Positions 15,119-25,133 of a DNA stretch of 64,000 bases are shown in pieces; positions within the stretch are counted from its first letter, which is position 1; each line of letters begins with the position of its first letter. Below the pieces are notes generated by a model. The model worked only from the letters and a program-made list of their open reading frames with translations. It did no database searches and was not told the origin of the DNA. Source of the stretch: Steroidobacteraceae bacterium (lineage in GTDB: Bacteria > Pseudomonadota > Gammaproteobacteria > Steroidobacterales > Steroidobacteraceae); contig JABAQU010000002.1 of NCBI GenBank assembly GCA_019187185.1, positions 62,001-126,000 of the forward strand. The letters are read 5' to 3'. A program made the translations under genes and the position numbers.

Positions 15119-16336
15119 TCATTGGTAGCAGCTGAGCGGCAGCACCGCACCGAGCGCCGCGGCGTTCGCGGTCCGCAGGTCGCCATTCGCGCGGGGTTCG
15201 ACTTCGGTGAACGCCACACCGGAGCGTCGCAGGAACATGGCGACATAGCGCGCCTCGAGTGCGAAGTTCACGTTCTGCGGCAGGAGACCCTCCTTGATCA
15301 GCGCCGCCGCGTTCAGCGTGCCGACCGTCACGCCGAGCAATTCACCGCCGTCCGAAACGACCGGCCCGCCGCTCGATCCGGGCTGGATCGGCGCGGAGAA
15401 CTGGAAGAGCCCGAGCGAGCCCTTGAGCCCACCCTGCGCGCTCACATTGCCGCGGGTCAGGTTGGGCGACGCCGACAGGAGACCCTGCAGCGGAAACCCG
15501 ACATTGGTGACGGCTTCGCCGAGCACCAGCTCTTCCCCGACGCGCAGCGGCAGCGCCTTGTCGGTCGGCTGCCCGGTCCCGACGACGGCGAGGTCGAGCA
15601 GGTCGCTCGAGGCGCGCAGCGTGACGGGCACCGGCTTCTCATCGCGCGTCGCCTCGATCACGAGGCAATCGCGCAACACGTGGGCGGCGGTCAGGAGTTC
15701 GCCCGACGCGTTGATATAGAACGCGGTGCCGGTGCTCACCGGCGCCTCGCGGTCGACCAGGAGCTCGCGCCTGACGGCCGACAACTCGCCCTTCGGGGGG
15801 AACTTCGTGGCGCTCGGCGCGAGGTTCTGCAGCAGTTCGATCAGCACCGACTCGGTCGCGCGCAGCGCCGCATTGGGAAATCCCCCGAGCAGCCCCGCGG
15901 AATTGAGCCCTACGGATTGCGATACGTTGCCCTCGAGCAAAAGCGCCGCATCGGCGCCGAATACACGATAGTGCACATCGAGCCGCAAGGTGCCCCGTTC
16001 GACGCTCCATTTCGGGTGCATCGCGAGCAGCAGGCCGAATACGCCGCTGAATTCGCCGGTGACCGGCACGATGTTCGTGAACAGGCGCGCGCCGACGTCG
16101 CGCCGGGCGTCGTCCAGGGCTTTGCCGGGTTCGGCCCACAGACCGATCGAGCGGACATAGAAGCGCGACGCGAGTTCGCCGCCGGGCAGATAGATCGCGA
16201 GTGTGGTGTCGTTCGGCACGACGACGCCCTTCGGCAGCTGGACCCCTTTCGGCAGTGCCCGCTCGGTGGCGCCGTGCGCGAGCGGCAACGCCAGCGCCAG
16301 CAGGACCAGCGGAAATCGGGCAGCCGTCGGACGCAT
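15119..16336 (-). CDS. Exported trypsin-like serine protease
   Basis: A 405-residue protein starting at ATG 16336 behind a GAGGGG site, with a signal peptide (1-22, core FPLVLLALALPLAHG). The N-terminal half (about 25-205) is an unrecognised domain. The C-terminal half (about 205-375) is a chymotrypsin-fold protease with all triad residues present: His in LLTAAHVLRDC, Asp in SSDLLDLAVVGTG and Ser in QPGSSGGPVV. There is no PDZ domain, so it is not a standard DegP/DegQ. It should act in the periplasm or on the surface. The downstream gene encodes a small exported protein, and the dsbA-like gene diverges 89 bases away. Confidence 0.85.
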   Translation of the reverse strand: MRPTAARFPLVLLALALPLAHGATERALPKGVQLPKGVVVPNDTTLAIYLPGGELASRFYVRSIGLWAEPGKALDDARRDVGARLFTNIVPVTGEFSGVFGLLLAMHPKWSVERGTLRLDVHYRVFGADAALLLEGNVSQSVGLNSAGLLGGFPNAALRATESVLIELLQNLAPSATKFPPKGELSAVRRELLVDREAPVSTGTAFYINASGELLTAAHVLRDCLVIEATRDEKPVPVTLRASSDLLDLAVVGTGQPTDKALPLRVGEELVLGEAVTNVGFPLQGLLSASPNLTRGNVSAQGGLKGSLGLFQFSAPIQPGSSGGPVVSDGGELLGVTVGTLNAAALIKEGLLPQNVNFALEARYVAMFLRRSGVAFTEVEPRANGDLRTANAAALGAVLPLSCYQ

Positions 16337-16425
16337 CGTCCCCTCGTCAGGATGCGGCCATTGTAGAGGAACTCGCATCGCGTGCCCGCGGTCCGTACCA
16401 TGCGCCACAGAACCACGGAGGTCCG

Positions 16426-17103
16426 GTGAAAAACCTGTTCCTGATCCTTGCCGGAGCGCTCGCGCTCGCGAATACCGCCCACGCCGCCGACGCGTCCGAT
16501 GCGCGCTGGATCGAGGGCCGGCATTATGTGCTGCTGCAGCCCCCGCAGCCGGTCCAGGTGCCTGCGGGCAAGGTCGAAGTCACGGAGGTCTTTTCCTACG
16601 GCTGCCCGGCCTGCAACCAGTTCGAGCCGATCATGCGCGAGCTCGCCGCACGGCTGCCCAAGAACGCCGAGATCGTCCACGTGCCCGCGTCATGGAATCC
16701 GGGCGAATCCTGGCCGCTTTTCCAGCGGGCCTACATCACCGCGCAAGTGCTCGGCATCGACGGAAAGACCCACGAGGCGATGTACGACGCGATCTGGAAG
16801 ACCGGCGAACTCGCCGTGGTCGACCCGGTGACGCACCAGCTCAAGGTGCCGCAGCCGACCATCGGGCAGGTCGCGCGCTTCTACGCGCGGGTGGCCGGCG
16901 TGACGCAGCAGGCCGTGCTCGACACCGCAAAATCCTTTGCTGTCGACATGAAAATGATGGAAGCCGACGAGCGGGTAAAGGCCTACGGCGTCGAGGGCAC
17001 CCCGACCCTGATCGTGGCGGGCAAGTATCGCGTCAACAATTCCAGCGTGCGCTCGGTGGACGAGCTGATCGATCTCGTGCTGTACCTCGTCAAGCGCGGA
17101 TGA
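16426..17103 (+). CDS. dsbA: DsbA-like thiol:disulfide oxidoreductase
   Basis: A 225-residue periplasmic thioredoxin-fold protein. GTG at 16426 is chosen because a perfect GGAGG lies five bases upstream and a signal peptide begins there ([18 protein letters not shown]). The active site is Cys-Pro-Ala-Cys in [13 protein letters not shown], followed by the inserted helical domain and the cis-Pro loop GTPTLIV. It introduces disulfides in exported proteins. A CPAC dipeptide instead of CPHC is common outside the enterobacteria. It stands just before the cbb3 oxidase cluster on the same strand, and could help fold its periplasmic cytochromes, but there is an 82-base gap and no proof of co-transcription. 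Confidence 0.88.
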   Translation: MKNLFLILAGALALANTAHAADASDARWIEGRHYVLLQPPQPVQVPAGKVEVTEVFSYGCPACNQFEPIMRELAARLPKNAEIVHVPASWNPGESWPLFQRAYITAQVLGIDGKTHEAMYDAIWKTGELAVVDPVTHQLKVPQPTIGQVARFYARVAGVTQQAVLDTAKSFAVDMKMMEADERVKAYGVEGTPTLIVAGKYRVNNSSVRSVDELIDLVLYLVKRG

Positions 17104-17185
17104 GGCGCGGGCGCAGCCCGTAAAAACCACAGCTGCGAGGCTCCTTGGCGTAGGCGATAATGCGCCCGCCGCCAGGAGCTCTCGC

Positions 17186-18652
17186 ATGCCGAATACGGAA
17201 ACCTACAACGACCGGATCGTCCGGCTTTTTCTGCTCGCCGCTGCCGTGTGGGGCGTCATCGGGATGAGCGTCGGGGTCTTCGTCGCCGCGCAACTCGCGT
17301 GGCCGGCGCTCAACTTCGACACGCCCTGGCTCACGTTCAGCCGCTTGCGTCCCGATCACACGTTCGGCGTGATCTTCGCCTTCGGCGGCTCAGCGCTGAT
17401 GGGCACCTGCTACTACGTCGTTCAGCGCACCGGCCACACGCGCCTCGCCCTGCCGGGTCTCGCCACGTTCACTTTCTGGGGCTGGCAGCTCATCTGTGTC
17501 CTTGCAATGGCGACGATGCCGCTCGGCATCACGCAGAGCAAGGAATATGCGGAGCCGGAATGGCTCATCGATCTCCTCATCGCGGCGGTCTGGGTCAGCT
17601 TCGGCACCGTGTTCTTCGCGACCCTCGCGCGTCGCCGCATCAAGCACATCTATGTCGCGAACTGGTACTACGGCGCCTTCATCATCGCGGTCGCGCTGCT
17701 GCACATCGTCAACAATATCGTGCTGCCGGTATCGCTCACCAAGTCCTATCCGGTGTACTCCGGCACCGTCGACGCGATGGTGCAATGGTGGTACGGCCAC
17801 AATGCGGTGGCGTTCTTCCTCACGGCGGGCTTCCTCGGGATGATGTACTACTTCGTCCCGCGCCAGGCTCAGCAGCCGCTGTGGAGCTACCGCTTTTCGA
17901 TCGTCAATTTCTGGGCGCTGATCTCGGTGTACATGTGGGCGGGCTCTCACCACCTGCTGTACACGGCGCTGCCGGACTGGGTGCAATCGGTCGGCATGGC
18001 GTTCTCGATTCTGCTGCTGATGCCGAGTTGGGGCTCCGCGGCGAACGGCCTCCTCACCTTCAACGGCGCCTGGAAGCGGGTCGCCACTGACCCCGCGGCG
18101 AAGTTCATGGTGCTCGCGCTCGTGTTCTATGCCGCGTCGACCACCGAAGGCTCGACGATGGCGGTGAAGACCGTGAACTCGCTGTCCCACTACACCGACT
18201 GGACGGTGGCGCACGTGCACTCGGGCGCGATCGGCTGGGTCGCGATGATCACGATCGGCTCGCTGTACGCGATGGCGCCGCGCGCCCTCGGCCGGCCCGC
18301 GATGCACTCCAAGCGTTCGATGGAGCTGCACTTCTGGATGCACACTGCGGGGCTCATTCTCTACGTCGCATCGATGTGGACGGCGGGCGTCACGGAGGGT
18401 CTGATGTGGCGCGCGACGGACCTGAACGGTGCGCTCATCTATCCGTTCATCGACAGCCTGATCGCGATCCGGCCGTTCTACCTGATCCGATTCCTGGGGG
18501 GCGTCCTGATCGTCGGCGGCATGGTCGTGATGGCGTGGAACCTGTGGCACACGGCCGCCGATGCGCGTGCACGACTGATCAAGCCGATTCCCGTGCCCAT
18601 TCCCGAGCCCGAACCGCATCAGGTGCCGGCACCGGTCCCGGCGCGGGCCTGA
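17186..18652 (+). CDS. ccoN: cbb3-type cytochrome c oxidase subunit I
   Basis: The 488-residue catalytic subunit of the high-affinity cbb3 oxidase, an integral membrane protein with about 12 helices that binds haem b and the haem b3-CuB centre. Haem and copper ligand motifs are visible: [14 protein letters not shown] (low-spin haem His58), [11 protein letters not shown] (CuB His), [13 protein letters not shown] (CuB pair) and [10 protein letters not shown] (haem ligands). The start has an AGGAG site eight bases upstream. It heads a tightly packed cluster ccoN-O-Q-P plus assembly genes. The upstream gap shows no good FNR/ANR palindrome, which is worth noting because this operon is usually oxygen-regulated. 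Confidence 0.97.
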   Translation: MPNTETYNDRIVRLFLLAAAVWGVIGMSVGVFVAAQLAWPALNFDTPWLTFSRLRPDHTFGVIFAFGGSALMGTCYYVVQRTGHTRLALPGLATFTFWGWQLICVLAMATMPLGITQSKEYAEPEWLIDLLIAAVWVSFGTVFFATLARRRIKHIYVANWYYGAFIIAVALLHIVNNIVLPVSLTKSYPVYSGTVDAMVQWWYGHNAVAFFLTAGFLGMMYYFVPRQAQQPLWSYRFSIVNFWALISVYMWAGSHHLLYTALPDWVQSVGMAFSILLLMPSWGSAANGLLTFNGAWKRVATDPAAKFMVLALVFYAASTTEGSTMAVKTVNSLSHYTDWTVAHVHSGAIGWVAMITIGSLYAMAPRALGRPAMHSKRSMELHFWMHTAGLILYVASMWTAGVTEGLMWRATDLNGALIYPFIDSLIAIRPFYLIRFLGGVLIVGGMVVMAWNLWHTAADARARLIKPIPVPIPEPEPHQVPAPVPARA

Positions 18653-18662
18653 GGAGTACGGC

Positions 18663-19295
18663 ATGGCACGTGGTTACAAATACTTCGAAGCGATCGAGAA
18701 GCACGCCGGCAAGCTCGGCATCTTCACGGCGATCATGGTGTCGCTCGGTGGGCTCGCCGAGATCACGCCACTGTTCGTCGAGGCGCACTCGATCACGGCG
18801 AGCGACGGCACAAAGCCCTACGATGCGCTGCGCCTCGCGGGCAAGGACATCTATGTGCGCGAAGGCTGTTACACCTGCCACACGCAGATGATCCGCTCGC
18901 TGCGCGCCGAAACGCAGCGCTACGGTGCGTACTCGATCGCCAGCGAATCCGTGTACGACCGCCCGCACCAGTGGGGCTCGAAGCGCACCGGCCCCGACCT
19001 CGCGCGGGTCGGCGGCAAGTACTCGGACGAATGGCAGCGACTGCACCTCACGGACCCGCGCGCGGTCGTCGCGGCCTCGAACATGCCGGCGTACCCATGG
19101 CTCGCCGAAACGAAGGTCGACAGCGACGACATCGTCGCGCGCATGCGCACGCTCAGGCGCCTCGGCGATCCCTACACCGATGCCGACATCGCGGGCGCGC
19201 CGGCCGCGCTCGAGGGCAAGACCGAGATGGACGCGCTGGTCGCCTACCTGCAGGGACTCGGCGTGCACGCCGCGCCTGCGGAGGGCACGCCATGA
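18663..19295 (+). CDS. ccoO: cbb3 oxidase monohaem cytochrome c subunit II
   Basis: A 210-residue membrane-anchored cytochrome c with one N-terminal helix (about 17-40) and one haem c motif CYTCH (69-73). The Met haem ligand lies in ASNMPAYPW. It passes electrons from CcoP to CcoN. The gene starts 10 bases after ccoN and overlaps ccoQ by four bases (ATGA). Confidence 0.96.
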   Translation: MARGYKYFEAIEKHAGKLGIFTAIMVSLGGLAEITPLFVEAHSITASDGTKPYDALRLAGKDIYVREGCYTCHTQMIRSLRAETQRYGAYSIASESVYDRPHQWGSKRTGPDLARVGGKYSDEWQRLHLTDPRAVVAASNMPAYPWLAETKVDSDDIVARMRTLRRLGDPYTDADIAGAPAALEGKTEMDALVAYLQGLGVHAAPAEGTP

Positions 19296-19447
19296 ACGGT
19301 GTGTGGATCCAGGTCGCGGGCATCGTGACCGTGATGCTGATGCTGATGTTCGTCGCCATCTGGGTCTGGGTCTGGCATTCCGGCCACAAGACGAAATACG
19401 ACCGGCTCGCGCGCTTGCCGATGGCCGACTCGGGGGATCCGTCGTGA
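19292..19447 (+). CDS. ccoQ: cbb3 oxidase small subunit CcoQ
   Basis: A 51-residue, single-helix membrane protein (IVTVMLMLMFVAIWVWVW, about residues 10-28) with a short basic cytoplasmic tail (SGHKTKYDRLARLP). CcoQ/FixQ stabilises the oxidase complex. It overlaps ccoO at its start and the GTG of ccoP at its stop. The position in the operon and topology identify it. Confidence 0.9.
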   Translation: MNGVWIQVAGIVTVMLMLMFVAIWVWVWHSGHKTKYDRLARLPMADSGDPS

Positions 19448-20352
19448 GCACATTCTGGTCGATGTGGGTGATGTTCCTCGTGCTGCTGAACGCCGGCATC
19501 ACCGCGTTCCTCTTCGTCTGGGCGCAGAAAGTCGACATCCCGGTGCAGGAAGACGGCACCACAGGCCACGTGTGGGCGCACGGCGTACTGCGCGAGGGCG
19601 TGCGGCGCCTGCCCCGCATCTGGGTTGCCGCCTCGGCGTCGTTCTTCATCTGGGGCGTCGGCTACCTGTTGCTGTTTCCGGGCTTTGGCGGCTTCAAGGG
19701 GCTGCTCGGCTGGACATCCCACGGCCAGCATGCGCTCGCGGTCGCGGTGAACGACGCGAACATCGCGGAGACGACCGCGCGGTTTGCACAGCTCACGCCG
19801 GAGCAGCTCGCGCAGGATCCGGAGGCGCGGCACATCGGCGAGCGGCTGTTCGTCGACAACTGCGCGGCGTGTCACCAACGCAATGCGCACGGCAACCCGC
19901 TCCTCGGCGCGCCGAACCTCGTCGACGCCGACTGGACCTGGGGTGGCGACGACGCATCGATCACGCAGAGCATCCTCGAGGGCCGCCAAGGCATCATGCC
20001 CCCGCTCGGCGATGCGCTCGGTGTCGACAAGGTCACTGATGTCGCGAACTTCGTGCTGAGCCTCTCCGGCGCCCCGCACGATGCCGCCAAGGCGGCCGCC
20101 GGCGCGCCGGAATTCGCGGTGTGCGCGGCCTGCCACGGCCCGGCGGGCGAAGGCAACCCGGCGCTCGGCGCGCCGAAGCTCGCGGACTCGATCTGGACCT
20201 GGGGCGGCGGTCTCGCCGCGGTCGAGCAACGCATCAACGACGGTACGCACGGCGTGATGCCCGCATGGAAGTCGCGGCTCGGCGCGGACGATGCACGCGT
20301 GATCATCGCGTGGCTGCGCTCGCAGGCGCGGGATCGCATCGCGCAGCCATGA
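19444..20352 (+). CDS. ccoP: cbb3 oxidase dihaem cytochrome c subunit III
   Basis: A 302-residue protein starting at GTG 19444, which overlaps the ccoQ stop (GTGA). Two transmembrane helices (about 8-27 and 60-79) anchor a periplasmic region with two cytochrome c domains, each with a CAACH motif (140-144 and 227-231) and Met ligands in QGIMPPLG and HGVMPAWK. It is the electron entry point of the oxidase. The loop between the two helices is about as long as in other two-helix CcoP proteins, but the usual YNNPLPRWW-like segment is altered to EGVRRLPRIW. Confidence 0.95.
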   Translation: MSTFWSMWVMFLVLLNAGITAFLFVWAQKVDIPVQEDGTTGHVWAHGVLREGVRRLPRIWVAASASFFIWGVGYLLLFPGFGGFKGLLGWTSHGQHALAVAVNDANIAETTARFAQLTPEQLAQDPEARHIGERLFVDNCAACHQRNAHGNPLLGAPNLVDADWTWGGDDASITQSILEGRQGIMPPLGDALGVDKVTDVANFVLSLSGAPHDAAKAAAGAPEFAVCAACHGPAGEGNPALGAPKLADSIWTWGGGLAAVEQRINDGTHGVMPAWKSRLGADDARVIIAWLRSQARDRIAQP

Positions 20353-20552
20353 ACGACCGGGCCGCATGGTACCGCCAGCCCATCCTGTGGCTGGGTGCCG
20401 TGCTGTTCGCGGCGATGCTCGCGGCGAGCGTCGCGATGATCGTGCTCGGCAGCCGCCACGATGACACGGCGCTGCCGACCTCGGGGAGCACCGTGCTCAG
20501 GATGCCGGCGGGTCGCGCCGCGCCATCCCCTGCGCCGGAGGCTCCGCAATGA
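20349..20552 (+). CDS. Very short FixH/CcoH-like membrane protein
   Basis: A 67-residue protein with an N-terminal WYRQPILWLG followed by one transmembrane helix (about 12-32) and a 35-residue polar, Pro/Ala-rich tail. It occupies the place between ccoP and ccoI where FixH/CcoH is found, and its first 35 residues look like the FixH anchor (typical FixH is about 150 residues). The periplasmic domain of FixH is absent. It overlaps both neighbours by four bases, so the reading frame is under translation and is not a decayed remnant by that criterion. Confidence 0.6.
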   Translation: MNDRAAWYRQPILWLGAVLFAAMLAASVAMIVLGSRHDDTALPTSGSTVLRMPAGRAAPSPAPEAPQ

Positions 20553-23002
20553 ACGCCGCGGCGCGTGGCTGCTGGCACTGCGGGGAACCGCTGCCGGCAA
20601 CCGGCGCGCCGGTCGCACGGATCGACGGCGTCGATCGTGCGATGTGCTGTCACGGTTGTCGCGCGGCTGCCGAATGGATCGCGCAGCTCGGCCTCGCCGA
20701 CTATTACCGGCTCCGTAGCGCACCGGCCCCGCGCGCAACTGCCCTGCCGGATGGCGACCGCACGATGAGCCCGTGGTCGCGCCCGGAACTCGAGCGCCAT
20801 GTCGTTCGCGATCTCGGCGATGACTGTCGCGAGGTGATTCTCCTGATCGAGGGCCTGCGCTGTGCGGCCTGCGTCTGGCTGATCGAGCGCGCGGTGGGCG
20901 CCTTGCCCGGCACGCTCGACGTGCAGGTCAATGCCGCGGCGCGGCGTGCGCGCGTCACGTGGCGCGACTCCGAGGGCTCACTCGCACAGATCCTCACGAC
21001 ACTCGCGCGCGCCGGCTACAGCGCCCTGCCGCTCGATGCGGCCGCGCTCGACGACACGCGCCGCCGCGAGCACCGTGCGGCGCTCAAGCGGCTCGTCGTG
21101 GCGGGCTTCGGCTCGATGCAGGCGATGATGTACGCGAGCGGACTCTATTTCGGTGCGTTCGACGGCATCGACGCCACGACCCGCGACCTGCTGCGCTGGA
21201 TTGGGCTCCTCGTCGCGACACCCGTCGTGTTCTACGCGGCCCGGCCCTTCTTCTCGGGCGCCCTGCGCACGTTGCGGGCGCGTCGACTCGGTGTCGATGT
21301 GCCGGTCGCGATCGCGATCGCCGCAATCTACGGCGCAAGTATCGTCGAAACACTGCGCGGCGGCGCCGAGGTCTATTTCGACTCGGTCAGCATGTTCGTG
21401 TTTATCCTGCTGACGGGCCGCTACCTCGAGATGCGCGCGCGCCATCGCGCCGGCGACCTGACCGACGCGCTTGCGCGCGCGACACCCACGTTCGCGGACC
21501 GCCGGCGGGAGGACGGTACGCTCGAGCGTGTCGGCGCGATCGAGCTCGCGGTCGGTGATCGCGTGCACGTCGCCGCCGGCGAGCGCGTGCCGGCAGACGG
21601 CCTTCTCGACAGCGCGCGCTGCCGGGTCGACGAGTCGCTGGTCAGCGGTGAATCGGCACCTGTGGCGAGGCTGCGCGGCGATACGTTGATCGCGGGCAGC
21701 GTGCTCGTCGAAGGCCCGGCGGAGCTGCGGGTCGAGCGGGTGGGCGCCGCGACGACGCTGGCGGGGATCGTGGCGCTCGTCACGCGCGCGGCGACCACCC
21801 GGCCGCGGCTCGCCGCCGCCGGCGAGCGCGCCGCGGCGGGTTTTGTCGCGCGCATACTCGCACTCGCGACGCTCACCGCCATCGGCTGGAGCTTCGTCGA
21901 TCCATCGCGCGCCTTCACCGCGACCCTCGCGGTGCTCGTGGTGTCCTGCCCCTGCGCATTCGCGCTGGCCGTTCCCGCCGCGATCACGCGCGCACTCGCC
22001 GTGCTCGCGCGCCATGGTGTGCTGGTGGTACGCCCCGATGCGATCGAGGGCCTCGCCCGGGCGACCCATGTGATCTTCGACAAGACAGGCACGCTCACGG
22101 AGCCTTCGCTTGCCGTCGAACACATTGAAACGTGGCGCGGCATCGATCGTGAGGCGGCACTGCGGCTCGCCGCGGCGCTGGCGCGCGGCAGCCGTCATCC
22201 GGCGGCGCAGACCATCGCGGCGCGTATCGGCGCCGGCACGGCGCTGCCGGCCGCGGCGCAACTCCATGCCGAGCCCGGTGGTGGGCTCGAGGGATGCGTC
22301 GAGGGGCGAACACTGCGCCTCGGCCGCGCGGACTACGCATTGCGATGCGAGTCGATTCCACCCGAATTTGCCGACGTGATCGTGCTCGCGGATGAGGCGG
22401 GCACGCTCGCCGCCTTCCACCTGTCGGAGCGATTGCGCAGCGACGCACACGCCGCGATCGATGCGCTCGCGGCCGACGGGCTCATCCTCGAGATCGCCAG
22501 CGGCGACTCGGCGACCAGGGTGGCCGCCGTTGCCGCGCGCCTCGGCATCGCGCGCTCGCATGCACGCCAGCGCCCTGCGGACAAGCTCGCGCGACTCGCG
22601 GCGCTGCGCGCGCAGGGCGCGAGGGTCATCGCCGTCGGCGACGGCATCAATGACGCGCCCGTACTCGCGGGCGCCGATGTCTCGGTCGCGCTCGCGAGCG
22701 GTGCGGCACTCGCACAGGCGACGAGCGACATCGCGCTCGCGGGCGAGCGGCTCGGCGCGCTCCCCGAGGCACGCGGCATCGCGCGCCGCACCCTCGCGAT
22801 CCTGCGTCAGAACCAGCGCTGGGCCCTGATCTACAACCTGTCGGTCGTACCGCTCGGCGCGCTCGGCTTCGTGCCGCCGTGGCTTGCGGCGATCGGCATG
22901 TCGGCGAGTTCGCTGCTCGTCGTGCTGAATGCGCTGCGCATCGGTCGCGGCGCAGAGCGTGCGCCAGCGAGCCCGCTCGCGCACGTCGAGGCCGCCGCGT
23001 GA
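20549..23002 (+). CDS. ccoI: Copper-translocating P1B-type ATPase CcoI/FixI
   Basis: An 817-residue membrane ATPase that supplies copper for cbb3 oxidase assembly. The N-terminal Cys-rich region (CWHCGEPL, then CCHGCRAAAEW) precedes a heavy-metal-associated domain with CAACVWL (about 108-114). Eight helices follow; the metal-binding CPC lies in LVVSCPCAFALAV, the phosphorylation site is DKTGTLTE, and the hinge motif VGDGINDAPVL is intact. The HMA plus extra N-terminal Cys motif distinguish CcoI from housekeeping CopA. The start overlaps the FixH-like gene and the end overlaps ccoS. Confidence 0.95.
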   Translation: MNAAARGCWHCGEPLPATGAPVARIDGVDRAMCCHGCRAAAEWIAQLGLADYYRLRSAPAPRATALPDGDRTMSPWSRPELERHVVRDLGDDCREVILLIEGLRCAACVWLIERAVGALPGTLDVQVNAAARRARVTWRDSEGSLAQILTTLARAGYSALPLDAAALDDTRRREHRAALKRLVVAGFGSMQAMMYASGLYFGAFDGIDATTRDLLRWIGLLVATPVVFYAARPFFSGALRTLRARRLGVDVPVAIAIAAIYGASIVETLRGGAEVYFDSVSMFVFILLTGRYLEMRARHRAGDLTDALARATPTFADRRREDGTLERVGAIELAVGDRVHVAAGERVPADGLLDSARCRVDESLVSGESAPVARLRGDTLIAGSVLVEGPAELRVERVGAATTLAGIVALVTRAATTRPRLAAAGERAAAGFVARILALATLTAIGWSFVDPSRAFTATLAVLVVSCPCAFALAVPAAITRALAVLARHGVLVVRPDAIEGLARATHVIFDKTGTLTEPSLAVEHIETWRGIDREAALRLAAALARGSRHPAAQTIAARIGAGTALPAAAQLHAEPGGGLEGCVEGRTLRLGRADYALRCESIPPEFADVIVLADEAGTLAAFHLSERLRSDAHAAIDALAADGLILEIASGDSATRVAAVAARLGIARSHARQRPADKLARLAALRAQGARVIAVGDGINDAPVLAGADVSVALASGAALAQATSDIALAGERLGALPEARGIARRTLAILRQNQRWALIYNLSVVPLGALGFVPPWLAAIGMSASSLLVVLNALRIGRGAERAPASPLAHVEAAA

Positions 23003-23211
23003 ACATCCTGCTCGTGATGATCCCGCTTTCGATCCTGCTGCTGATCGGCGCAGGCATCGCCTTCTTCTGGGCCGTCGACCACGACCAGTTCGACGACCTC
23101 GACACGCCGCGCCTGCTGCCGCTGCTCGACCGCCCCGATGAGGAGCCCGACGAGCCCGACGGGCACGACGAGCGCGACGGACGCGACCGGCTCGGACTGC
23201 CGCCACCGTGA
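22999..23211 (+). CDS. ccoS: cbb3 oxidase maturation protein CcoS
   Basis: A 70-residue single-helix protein (ILLVMIPLSILLLIGAGIAF, about 3-22) with the CcoS signature FFWAVDHDQFDDLDTP, followed by a long acidic Asp/Glu/Pro tail that is longer than usual. CcoS is needed for cofactor insertion into CcoN. It begins with GTG overlapping the ccoI stop. Confidence 0.9.
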   Translation: MNILLVMIPLSILLLIGAGIAFFWAVDHDQFDDLDTPRLLPLLDRPDEEPDEPDGHDERDGRDRLGLPPP

Positions 23212-23942
23212 CGGACCCGATCACGCTCGGCGCAGCGCTGCTGCTCGGTCTCGCCGCGAGCGGCCATTGCATCCTGATGTGCGGCGGCATCACCGCAGCA
23301 CTCGGGATCGCCACCGCGACGCGCGCGGATGGCCGCCCGCAATGGCGCCTGCTCGCGGGCTATCAGGCCGGTCGCATCGCGTCCTACGCGCTCGCGGGAC
23401 TCCTCGTCGGCGGCACGCTCGGCGCGCTGATCGACTGGCTCGACATCGAAGCGGTGCGACGTGCGCTGCGGATCCTCGCCGGATGCGCGCTGCTGCTCGG
23501 CGCCCTCGTGGCATTCGGCAGCGTGCGCGACCCGGGCAGCGGCCTCGGCCGGCGCCTCTGGGTCAAGCTCGCCCCGCTGGGTCGGCATCTCCTGCCGGTG
23601 AATACGCTGCCGCGCGCACTCGGATTCGGCATGGTGTGGGGCTGGATGCCCTGCGGCCTCGTGTACACGATGTTGATGATCGCGGGCCTGCAGCTCGATG
23701 GCGCGAAATCGGCTGCGACCATGGCGGCCTTCGGCCTCGGCACGGCGCCCGCGATGTTCGCCACGGCGGCGGGTGCGCAACGTTTCGCGGGCTTCGCGGC
23801 CCATCCCGCGGGCCGGCGCGTCGCAGGCAGCGTGCTGCTCGTCTCCGCCGCACTCACCTTCGCAGGCCCGTGGATCGCGCACTTCGCACCGGGTCTTGCG
23901 CCCTGGCTGCCGTTCGGCGGCGGCGCGGGCCATGTGCATTAG
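23208..23942 (+). CDS. SafE/TauE-type membrane protein of the cco cluster
   Basis: A 244-residue membrane protein with six predicted helices, starting at GTG 23208 within the ccoS stop. The first helix contains ASGHCILMCGGI, a His-Cys/Cys motif typical of the branch found next to ccoI/ccoS, and a later helix has GWMPCGLVYT. This branch is annotated as sulfite exporter SafE/TauE, but the location and conserved Cys suggest a role in copper or haem handling during oxidase assembly. It is the last gene of the cco cluster. Confidence 0.85.
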   Translation: MTDPITLGAALLLGLAASGHCILMCGGITAALGIATATRADGRPQWRLLAGYQAGRIASYALAGLLVGGTLGALIDWLDIEAVRRALRILAGCALLLGALVAFGSVRDPGSGLGRRLWVKLAPLGRHLLPVNTLPRALGFGMVWGWMPCGLVYTMLMIAGLQLDGAKSAATMAAFGLGTAPAMFATAAGAQRFAGFAAHPAGRRVAGSVLLVSAALTFAGPWIAHFAPGLAPWLPFGGGAGHVH

Positions 23943-23985
23943 TGCCGAAGTTGCGCCCGCGCGCCGGCAGTCGTAAGTTTTCATC

Positions 23986-25133
23986 ATGGCTATCGCCTCG
24001 CCCTCCCCCCGGGCGGCGCGGACCTCGCGGGAGTACCGCGCGCTCGCAGACCTGCTCGCGCCGGCCGATGTCGCGCTCGACGGCAAGCGGCCCTGGGATC
24101 TCGTCGTGCACGATCCGCACTTCGCCACGCGCGTGTTCGCCGAAGGCTCGCTCGGCGCCGGCGAGTCGTACATGGACGGCTGGTGGGACTGCAAACAGCT
24201 CGACGAAATGCTGACGCGGGTCATGCGCTCGAACCTCGACCGGCGGCTGCATGCGGCAGGAGTCCTCGGCACCGCGCTGCTCGCGCGCCTGCGCAATCCA
24301 CAGAGTCGCCGCCGCGCATTCATCGTCGGCGAGAAGCACTACGACGTCGGTGACGACCTGTTCGAGCGCATGCTCGATCCGCGCATGATCTACAGCTGCG
24401 GCTACTGGCCGCATGCCGCCGATCTCGCGGCCGCACAGGAACACAAGCTCGACCTCGTGTGCCGCAAGCTCGGCCTCGAGCGCGGCATGCGCGTGCTCGA
24501 TATCGGCTGCGGCTGGGGCGGCGCGGCGCAGTTCGCCGCGGAACGCTACGGTGTCGAAGTCACGGGCATCACGGTCTCGAAGCACCAGGCCGCCGCAGCG
24601 GCCGGGCGTTGCAAGGGGCTGCCGGTCGAGATCCGTCTCGAGGACTATCGGCGGCTCCAGGGGCGCTTCGATCGCATCTGGTCGCTCGGCATGTTCGAGC
24701 ATGTCGGTGTGCGCAACTACCGCACGTATCTGCGGACAGTGCGCCGGCTGCTCGCGCCCGACGGCCTGTTCCTGTTGCACACCATCGGGTCGAACGTGTC
24801 GGTACGCACCACGGACCCGTGGATCGAGAAGTACATCTTTCCGAACTCGATGCTGCCGTCGATCGCGCAGATCGCGCGCGCCGCCGAGTCGCAGTGGGTC
24901 GTCGAGGACTGGCACGGCTTCGGGCCGTTCTACGACCGCACACTGCTTGCGTGGTACCGCAACTTCGAGGCGCGGTGGGCGGAAATCGCCGCAACCTACG
25001 GCGAGCGCTTCCGTCGCATGTGGCGCTTCTGGCTGCTGTCGTCCGCCGCCTCGTTTCGCGCCCGGCGCAACCAGCTGTGGCAGATCGTGCTCTCGCCGGA
25101 GGGCGTGGCGGGCGGCTATCGGGCGGTGCGCTG

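Noticed and set aside
17104..17185. FNR/ANR box upstream of ccoN
   Set aside because: No TTGAT-N4-ATCAA-like sequence can be found in the 82-base gap; the closest TTGGC-type match is too poor.
20978..23314. Long open frame on the minus strand opposite ccoI
   Set aside because: It mirrors a well-supported ccoI gene; long antisense frames are expected at this GC content and its translation is Arg-rich without motifs.
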